Origin: Tritrichomonas musculus
Taxonomy: Eukaryota; Parabasalia; Tritrichomonadida; Tritrichomonadidae
Direction: 5' to 3'
Length of the DNA: 64,000 bases
NCBI GenBank assembly: GCA_039105265.1
Contig: JAPFFF010000011.1
Span: 2,542,001 to 2,606,000, forward strand
Shown one piece after another: positions 57,561-64,000 of this stretch. Every line of letters starts with the position of its first letter. Position 1 is the first letter of the stretch. The notes under the pieces were generated by a model. That model was not told the origin of the DNA and did not search any database. It saw only the letters and a program-made list of their open reading frames with translations. The translations under genes and the position numbers were made by a program.

Positions 57561-59192
57561 ATGACTGAGTCCCTTGTTAGGATTCAATTTGATGAAACAT
57601 CATTAATTGGAAGGTTTAGTGGTGTAGATTCAAAACTCAACCATCATGAAGAAATGATTCTCGAACTTCAAAAATTGTTGAAAGATTTTCAAGCACGGGA
57701 AGTCCCTACAAGTTCAGCTCCAAATTATGATGATAAGATAAAAGAACTTGATGAAAAAAACAAAAATTTCGAAATCAAAATCAATGAAATGAATTTATCA
57801 ATTTCTGAATTAGAAAAAAAATTGAATGCAGTAATAAAAGATATCAGTGATGTTAAATCTAACTTTGAAGACCGTCTATCGCAACTATCAGATTTTTTCA
57901 ACATCAAATTTCGCCAACAATATGAAGAATTGTCTGGGCTAATCCCAAGAGATAGCATTAAGCAAATTGATTATGAAGACAGAATTAAAATTTGTGAAAA
58001 TAATATTCAAAATAACAAGGAAAGTATTACAAAAGCACAGTCATCTGTTTTACAAATAGCATCATCAATGGCATCGTTAATAAATCAAAAAGCAAGTTTG
58101 GATGATTCATTATCGCAAACAATGGATACTTCAATGTATTATGTTAAATCTAATTTCGAACAACTTTACAGTGAACTCAATAAATTAAAAGATCATATTA
58201 ATTTATTAAGCTCCTCTGAAAATTCTAAAGGTGCAACCATTTCCCCTAGGCCGCAAATTTTATCCCCCCGCGTTTTACCGACACCAATTCAAACATCTTC
58301 GCGATCAACTAAGAGCGAAGAAAAATCAATCCAGACTTCATCTCGATCAGCAAAAAGCGAAGAAAATCCTATTCAAACTTCTTCCCGATCAAACAAAAGT
58401 GATGAAAATCCGGTTCAAAATGAAGAGAAAAACGATCAAAATCAATACAATAATTTGATGGAGAAACAAAAGGCGCAGCTCAATCAGCAACCAATGATTT
58501 TAAATATAAATAAGCCTGTTGGAAATACGACAGTTGTGCAACATGAAGTAGTATCAAAGCCGCCATACGATCTTTCAACAGTTCGTCCATATCCATCGAT
58601 GAAAGTAAATTGGCAAGACAAGCCAGAATTACCTCCGATTCGACAATTTATCAATTTAGAAGAGGCAATTGATTATATATATCGTGTACAGCCACCCATT
58701 CAAGCATATCTTGAAGCAATGCATAAGAAGATCGTAGCCGATTCATCCAAAATAGAAGATAAAATCGATAAAGATGCTGTACATAAAATGTTCCAAAAAA
58801 TCCAATCGATTATTGGTGAGTTAAGATCACATATTGATGGATTGAAAAAAAATATCGAAAATACGGCAACGAGAGATGAAATTAACGATATATTTGAAGA
58901 CTTAATAGCTGAAACTAGAAATAATGAAAACCAGACGGCAATCGGAAGAGTTCGGTGTATTGCATGCGGAAGAGAGATGAGTCAGGTCGCTGGCGCAATG
59001 ACTGAAGCTGAGTTGTCAAGGGCTCTTGGAATGCCTCCCAATTCATTGGCCCTTCGATCTGGAGTTTCAACAGTTGGCGTATCTTACAATTCATCATCAC
59101 GAGGTAAAATGGACTCTGAAATTGTTGAATCGCCTAGATCTGTTCGCCCTTTCAAGCAGAAAAGAATGAAAGCCATGATTAAGCCAATTTAA
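57561..59192 (+). CDS. Coiled-coil protein with a C-terminal CxxC motif
   Basis: 543 residues from the ATG at 57561; a TTG eight codons earlier is not used. Residues 1-225 form a coiled coil. At about 245-290 there are three tandem 16-residue repeats (IQTSSRSxKSEExP). A Pro-rich stretch leads to a helical domain at about 350-460, then RVRCIACGREM with a CxxC at about 466-469, and a basic C-terminus (KQKRMKAMIKPI). The combination of helix, then a single CxxC followed by Gly-Arg, is reminiscent of the DUF4795 region of flagellar proteins such as QRICH2, which would suit the centriole genes nearby, but this is a weak resemblance. No membrane segment or signal peptide. Confidence 0.75.
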   Translation: MTESLVRIQFDETSLIGRFSGVDSKLNHHEEMILELQKLLKDFQAREVPTSSAPNYDDKIKELDEKNKNFEIKINEMNLSISELEKKLNAVIKDISDVKSNFEDRLSQLSDFFNIKFRQQYEELSGLIPRDSIKQIDYEDRIKICENNIQNNKESITKAQSSVLQIASSMASLINQKASLDDSLSQTMDTSMYYVKSNFEQLYSELNKLKDHINLLSSSENSKGATISPRPQILSPRVLPTPIQTSSRSTKSEEKSIQTSSRSAKSEENPIQTSSRSNKSDENPVQNEEKNDQNQYNNLMEKQKAQLNQQPMILNINKPVGNTTVVQHEVVSKPPYDLSTVRPYPSMKVNWQDKPELPPIRQFINLEEAIDYIYRVQPPIQAYLEAMHKKIVADSSKIEDKIDKDAVHKMFQKIQSIIGELRSHIDGLKKNIENTATRDEINDIFEDLIAETRNNENQTAIGRVRCIACGREMSQVAGAMTEAELSRALGMPPNSLALRSGVSTVGVSYNSSSRGKMDSEIVESPRSVRPFKQKRMKAMIKPI

Positions 59193-60486
59193 ATCAATGA
59201 TGATTTGAATTGGTAATTTCTTTTGTTTTAATTTATTCATGTAATTTATATTAAAAAAATAATTTTACTTATCTTATATATATGTATATATATATATAAA
59301 CAGCGAGTCATTTTTGCATACAACTCAATTTTTCTGAATAGTATTGAAAAATGAAAATAATCAACTCAATTTTGAAATAAATAATTATAGGTTTTCAATG
59401 ATAAATTGAAAATTGAGTTGTATATATGAGTGTGCTGTGTCAAAAAATATATATATTGTGAATGTGAAATAAAAAGAGCTATTTATTATTTAGCTGCAAA
59501 TTCAAATGCAAACGGGATCAACTAAAGTATAGTTAGTCTTTTCTGAAAATCTTTCAAAAAGTGGAAATCATTCAGAAAAAATAATCTAAATAAAATCTTG
59601 GTGCTATTTACTATTTAACATTTGATGATGAAAGCATCGAAAAGAAACAAGGAAAGCCAAAATGAGAATTCAACAAAGCAGAAACTGAAAAGTATTGATA
59701 AAAATCTTCATTATAGCTTTAGAAATGAGATATAATTTCTTGCTTGAATTTTTTAATTAAAATTTATTTTAATCAGCTCAAAAAAAGACTATTATATATA
59801 TATGATCAGAAAACGAAATCATTCGTACAATTTAAATTTGATTTATCTTTATAAATATTTAAATTATTGAGGAATGATTTATCAGTTGGCATAATTTGAC
59901 TTATGTCACACTTTGAATTATGTCATGCTTTGAATTATGTCACACTTTGACTTATGTCATGCTTTGAATTATGTCATGCTTTGAATTATGTCATGCTTTG
60001 AATTATGTCACACTTTGACTTATGTCATGCTTTGAATTATGTCATGCTTTGAATTATGTCATGCTTTGAATTATGTCATGCTTTGAATTTTGTCATGCTT
60101 TGAATTATGTCATGCTTTGAATTATGTCATGCTTTGAATTATGTCACACTTTGAATTATGTCATGCTTTGAATTATGTCATGCTTTGAATTTTGTCACAC
60201 TTTGAATTTTGTCATGCTTTGAATTATGTCATGCTTTGAATTATGTCATGCTTTGAATTATGTCACACTTTGAATTATGTCATGCTTTGAATTATGTCAT
60301 GCTTTGAATTATGTCATGCTTTGAATTATGTCATGCTTTGAATTATGTCATGCTTTGAATTATGTCATGCTTTGAATTATGTCACACTTCTAAATAAAAC
60401 AAAAATGATTAAAAATGGAACAATAAAATTATTTATATAATATATACAAGAGTGATTAGTAATAAAACAATAACAAAAACAACAAT
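59193..60486. other. 1.3-kb convergent spacer with repeats
   Basis: Tail-to-tail spacer between the coiled-coil gene and SPT5. It holds a TA-rich tract near 59274-59299, a 15-bp inverted repeat at 59318-59332 and 59409-59423 with a third, direct copy of CAACTCAATTTT near 59362, and the 17-bp minisatellite. No coding sequence is supported. Confidence 0.7.
59901..60390. repeat. 17-bp minisatellite, 29 units
   Basis: The unit TTATGTCATGCTTTGAA repeats 29 times without any insertion or deletion, starting at 59901; the last unit begins at 60377 and breaks off. Twenty-two units carry CATGC and seven (1, 3, 7, 15, 18, 22, 29) carry CACAC. Minor variants read ACTTATG (units 1, 4, 8) or ATTTTG (12, 18, 19) at the junction. 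The variants fall in larger duplicated blocks. It is not CRISPR: there are no unique spacers. Confidence 0.97.
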
Positions 60487-62757
60487 TTAATATTTCCTTC
60501 TCTTATCGTGGAAGCTCTTCTTTTTAGGTTTCTTCCTTGCGAATCCTCCTTCTCTCATTCTCATCTCCACTGGCACGTCGTCGTGAAACATCCACTTTGT
60601 CTGGTAAGCTCTCATTTTAACGGAGAAATTTCTCGGCTTTGCGGGGTCGTTATTTGTGTTCTCCACGTAAATGTTTCCATCGGTTCCAATTCTCTCAATT
60701 GTCATCGGCTTTGAAGCGACCTGGTCATTTTTCAGAAGCACGATTTGTTCGCCCAAGATGTCTTCTGTTTCCACCTTCTGTGCGTCTTCGTTCAGCTTCT
60801 TCGTATCTTCTGGTTTCACGGTGCAAATTTCGTTATTAAATCTGACAAAAAGACAATTTGTGCCAACATGAACAATTTGGGCAAAATGGCCAGCATGTCG
60901 GCCTCTTGTTATCTTGACTTCTTCATTGGCACTCAATCTGTCGCCTTTGGAGTCGCTTACAGAGTTGCAGTCTGGAATAACCGTTGACTGCAAAATTTCG
61001 CTTCCTTTAATTTTCTTTTTATTCCCGTCTGACGATCGAATAATGGTGCTTTCGTCAATGACCATCGCTTCTTCGCCTGTGCTGAGCATGATAAGGTCGT
61101 TTTCGCGGGGAATGAAGTCGTCTTCTATTGGGTCGAGTTGAATCTCAACTGATTCGTATTCAGGTTTGGGAGCTGGTAAAGGTGGTTCGTTGGTTAAAGC
61201 GTCATGTTCCTTTTTATGAGGTTTGTGTTGCTTTTTGGGGGGAGTTTTTTTGATTTCTTCAATTGGATCTGATTGAATCGCAATATCACAGGTATCTTCC
61301 TTTTCTTCAATATATAAATCTGTAAGAGTGAAGTCTTGAGCTTGAATTGAAACAAGAGTGTCATCAACTTCAGCTGTAACAAAATCATCTTCAACTGATT
61401 TGACTTTACATAAAAGACCTGCAAATTGGCCATAATTCGGAATAACTGTCATGCCAGGAAGTATTTTCGGTGGTGGTGGATCTTCTTTCTTATGTTCTTT
61501 TTTAGATTCTTTTTTAGATTCTTTTTTGGTTTCATTTATTGGTTCTGGCGTGGGTTCAGGCTTTGATAATGTCTTTGATTCATTCGAACGTTCTTTTTTA
61601 AGCGAATTTTCTATTTTTTGTTTTACTTCTGGATCTTTGGAAACTGAGAAAAAACTTTTCTTCTTTTTCTGTGTTTTTATGATTTGAATAATGGGTTCGA
61701 TTGGTTTTTCAGGTTCTTCTATGATCTCAGGTTCTTCTTTTTCAAGTTCAATTTCTGTACTATTTGATGGTGTTATATTTGAACTCTTATTAAGTTCTGA
61801 ATATAAGAGTTCACAGTTTTCAACAAAACCTCTTATATGTTTTTCTTTTGAATAAATATTACTTCTAAATTGGTCAAGTTCTTCGAATGGTATATTTGGA
61901 AAAATTGTTTTGATGGCATCGAAATGAAAAGACTTGTATTGAAAGCTTCCATAAAATTTTTTCCCGCTCCAAGTCACTAATTCAATTTCAGAATTATCAA
62001 GCTGTATTGTTTTAGATCCAAATTCAATATTACTATTAATTTTCAAAAGTTTTTCTTTATCAAATAACGCTTTAGGTGGACGATAAATATCAGGCATTAA
62101 ATCGTTCAATTGTAATTGTGAAGTACAGTGATAATTTGCTATTTTTTCATAATCAATTCGAGGTATTAGTTTGAGAAGACATTTTTTTCTTTCTTTGTTA
62201 ACTGAAACAATCTGAGCATAATCACCTTGAAATTCTGGATCTGAAACTTGAACAAATTTTCCAGGTTGAATATGACAATAAATATTGAAATTGCAAAAAA
62301 GTTGAATAAACTGATTCGAGTTGGACAATATCTGAGGTGAAATAGCAATATCAGGTAATTCTGGAATGCGCTTTAAATAGAGTAATAATTTATTAGGATC
62401 TTCACATTCAAAAAAAATAGTACATGGTTCATCACTTACTGTAAAAAATGATGTAATTAATGGTGCTGGATTTTTTTCATAAAAATCATAAATAGGCTGA
62501 ATGTAAAATTCGTTTCCTTGAGGATAAAAAGAAACGCTGCAAATTTTTGGTATTGCTCCTTTAAGTAATTGAGCTTCGCGTTCTTTTTGGATTGGAAGAA
62601 GAGGGTCAGCAGTATGAATTATTTGGGAAATATATTTTTGATTTGATTGAGAGTTATTTGGTTGGGCAAAAATTGTCTCTGTAGGTTCATTGAAATTTTT
62701 ATGATGAGAAACTAAATTGGTATTAATTGGTGCCATTCCGAATTTTGATGGAATCAT
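60487..62757 (-). CDS. SPT5: Transcription elongation factor SPT5
   Basis: A 756-residue protein. The NGN domain lies at about 70-145 (SVSFYPQGNEFYIQ, then TIFFECEDPNKLLLYLKRIP). The first KOW follows at about 180-220: GKFVQVSDPEFQGDYAQIVS and LLKLIPRIDYEKI match SPT5 (VKLIPRIDLQAL in human). Then RPPKALFD and an SPT5-type linker, further KOWs with KILPGMTVIPNYGQFAGLLC and VKITRGRHAGHFAQIVHV, and a basic end. SPT5, with SPT4, clamps RNA polymerase II and controls elongation. Compared with yeast and human (about 1060-1090), it lacks the long acidic N-terminus and shows no C-terminal repeat region. Lys/Glu/Pro-rich linkers lie between KOWs. The 3' part of the gene is visibly richer in GC than the 5' part. 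Confidence 0.9.
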   Translation of the reverse strand: MIPSKFGMAPINTNLVSHHKNFNEPTETIFAQPNNSQSNQKYISQIIHTADPLLPIQKEREAQLLKGAIPKICSVSFYPQGNEFYIQPIYDFYEKNPAPLITSFFTVSDEPCTIFFECEDPNKLLLYLKRIPELPDIAISPQILSNSNQFIQLFCNFNIYCHIQPGKFVQVSDPEFQGDYAQIVSVNKERKKCLLKLIPRIDYEKIANYHCTSQLQLNDLMPDIYRPPKALFDKEKLLKINSNIEFGSKTIQLDNSEIELVTWSGKKFYGSFQYKSFHFDAIKTIFPNIPFEELDQFRSNIYSKEKHIRGFVENCELLYSELNKSSNITPSNSTEIELEKEEPEIIEEPEKPIEPIIQIIKTQKKKKSFFSVSKDPEVKQKIENSLKKERSNESKTLSKPEPTPEPINETKKESKKESKKEHKKEDPPPPKILPGMTVIPNYGQFAGLLCKVKSVEDDFVTAEVDDTLVSIQAQDFTLTDLYIEEKEDTCDIAIQSDPIEEIKKTPPKKQHKPHKKEHDALTNEPPLPAPKPEYESVEIQLDPIEDDFIPRENDLIMLSTGEEAMVIDESTIIRSSDGNKKKIKGSEILQSTVIPDCNSVSDSKGDRLSANEEVKITRGRHAGHFAQIVHVGTNCLFVRFNNEICTVKPEDTKKLNEDAQKVETEDILGEQIVLLKNDQVASKPMTIERIGTDGNIYVENTNNDPAKPRNFSVKMRAYQTKWMFHDDVPVEMRMREGGFARKKPKKKSFHDKRRKY

Positions 62758-63207
62758 TGGATAAAAATCGTAAATTAAATATTTGTAATTTAGAAACGGC
62801 TTACATTAAAAAAAAGTTGTTTCTTATATATATGGGTTTTTTAAAAAAGAATAAAATATAAATAATTGAATTTCATTAATTATTAATAAATTAAATTTAA
62901 GAAAAAATAAATAAAAACTTTTTATTTATACAAGATATTTAAATATTATTTAACCCTAAATTTTTAAAAATGATTTTTCAACTTTTTCAATTTGAATTAA
63001 CAATAAACTATTCAAAATATTTTGGAGATTTGAAAGCATAATATATTGATTATTTTATATTAATTCATTTATATTATTCAAAAATAAAATTCATTTTATA
63101 TTATAATATGTATAATTAAAATAATATAAAAATATTTTTAATAAAGAAATAGAAAACTCAATTGTATATTAAAATGAACGTTTAAAATTTATTTAATCAA
63201 GAATAGT
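62758..63207. other. Divergent promoter region of SPT5 and SLD5
   Basis: A 450-base, extremely A/T-rich spacer between divergent starts. No initiator of the TCAYWW type stands out at either end. No gene or repeat is supported. Confidence 0.5.
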
Positions 63208-63774
63208 ATGAGCCACCACCTTATTGATGAACTTGTTAAAATTGTTGGAAATGAAAGGTCATGTCCAATGTTGTTAAAATATCAAAGTAATATAATTGGT
63301 AAAGCAGAGAACCGAATTAAGTCACAAGAGCAAAAATTAAGCGAAGTAAAAGAAAATATTCAAGCTCTGAGTGACATTGAACAAAAGTTTTCGCAAGCAA
63401 TGGAATTGGAAATATTACGTTGGAAGTATTTGATTCGTGTATATAATTCAACTCGGATTAAAAAAATACAAAATTTAATTGAAAAATTGATTATACCTGA
63501 TCATGATGATCTTTCAGAAACAGAATGGGAATTTTGTGTTAATTTTCAAAAAGCATTCAGCAATGCACTTGGAACTGAAGATACAGAATTTACTCCTGAA
63601 GAAAAAGATATGTCTCCCTTTGTCTTTTTCAAAGCACTTCGTGATGTTGGACCAAGATTGTTATCTAGCAGTGAAACGAACGAAGTTATGGATATTTCAA
63701 AGAATAGTATAAACTTGGCAAGGCTTCAACATGTTATGGAACTTGTTAATGAAGGAAGTGCGGCATTTATTTAA
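63208..63774 (+). CDS. SLD5: SLD5, subunit of the GINS replication complex
   Basis: A 188-residue protein. The N-terminal helical A domain includes MELEILRWKYLIRVYNSTRI and KKIQNLIEKLI, matching SLD5 (MEMERIRYVLSSYLRCRLMKIEKF in human), then LSETEWEFCVNF, matching the LSPEELAFAREF helix. The C-terminal B domain has PFVFFKALRD (human YVFLRVRE) and ends HVMELVNEGSAAFI (human IAPLVASGAVQLI). GINS joins CDC45 and MCM2-7 as the CMG helicase at replication forks. SLD5 is a little shorter than human (223 residues). The other GINS subunits are not in this window. Confidence 0.88.
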   Translation: MSHHLIDELVKIVGNERSCPMLLKYQSNIIGKAENRIKSQEQKLSEVKENIQALSDIEQKFSQAMELEILRWKYLIRVYNSTRIKKIQNLIEKLIIPDHDDLSETEWEFCVNFQKAFSNALGTEDTEFTPEEKDMSPFVFFKALRDVGPRLLSSSETNEVMDISKNSINLARLQHVMELVNEGSAAFI

Positions 63775-64000
63775 TAGTTTAATTTTATTTTATATATAAT
63801 TAAATTGTTTTTTTAATCATACCTATGATTTATGTAATTCATTATGAGTATAAAATAATAAAATCAAAGTTCATTTTAAAGAATAATAATAATAATTAGA
63901 TCTTATATCATTCATCCAAATCTAATAATATTTTTTTTTATTATTAATAATTATATAATAGAATAAGATCAAAAAATAAAAAAAAAAAAAAAAATCAAGC

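Noticed and set aside
59901-60390. CRISPR-like array
   Set aside because: The repeats are contiguous 17-bp units without unique spacers, in a eukaryotic context; it is a minisatellite.
1-64000. tRNA, rRNA or other structured RNA genes
   Set aside because: Spacers were scanned by eye for B-box-like and conserved rRNA words and none convinced. A tRNA search program could still find a divergent one.

Overview
The window looks like nuclear DNA of a flagellated, intron-poor protist, most likely a parabasalid (trichomonad), with Tritrichomonas-type genomes the best guess. The grounds are: very AT-rich intergenic DNA; almost every gene a single uninterrupted ORF ending in the standard stops (TAA, TAG, TGA), including one of 15.5 kb; a large BspA-type leucine-rich surface protein with a C-terminal membrane anchor; ankyrin and BTB/discoidin-like genes of the kind amplified in trichomonads; and TCAYWW initiator-like motifs a few bases before some ATGs. 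Basal-body genes (epsilon-tubulin, POC1) argue against Entamoeba, which also has BspA-like proteins but no flagella. The species is inferred, not shown.

Layout. 1-45 is the 5' tip of a gene leaving the left edge, followed by 3.1 kb of gene-free, repeat-bearing AT-rich DNA. 3189-10241 is TOR kinase. TFIIA small subunit (minus), a 932-residue coiled-coil protein and a secreted/ER protein with a thioredoxin-like segment follow. 17244-22187 is the BspA-like surface protein. 22682-31313 holds a DHHC palmitoyltransferase, epsilon-tubulin, a tiny protein with a CaaX tail, MON1, a beta-propeller protein, a small unknown, an RRM/RS-like RNA-binding protein and a Rab GTPase. 31586-47095 (minus) is one gene for a 5169-residue disordered, repeat-rich protein. 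47208-64000 holds a PIG-V-like glycosyltransferase, a PP1-like phosphatase, an ankyrin pseudogene, POC1, two helical-repeat proteins tail to tail, a BTB/discoidin-like gene, a coiled-coil protein, a 29-copy 17-bp minisatellite, SPT5 and the GINS subunit SLD5.

The genes do not form an operon-like pathway. They are mostly housekeeping: growth signalling (TOR), transcription (TFIIA, SPT5), replication (SLD5), endolysosomal traffic (MON1, Rab), lipid modification (DHHC, CaaX protein, PIG-V-like) and centriole structure. The lineage-specific layer is the BspA protein, the ankyrin and BTB genes, the coiled-coil proteins and above all the 15.5-kb gene. That gene carries several unrelated internal arrays: 23 KKFKP-type units, an NEEEE-rich block, a KQKE coiled coil and a 5-residue RLEKE array. 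It is the strongest candidate for something undescribed. Secondary points of interest are genes whose conserved coding frame has no ATG (Rab, BspA, the BTB-like gene), a GC-rich core inside the TOR gene, and nested duplication in the minisatellite.
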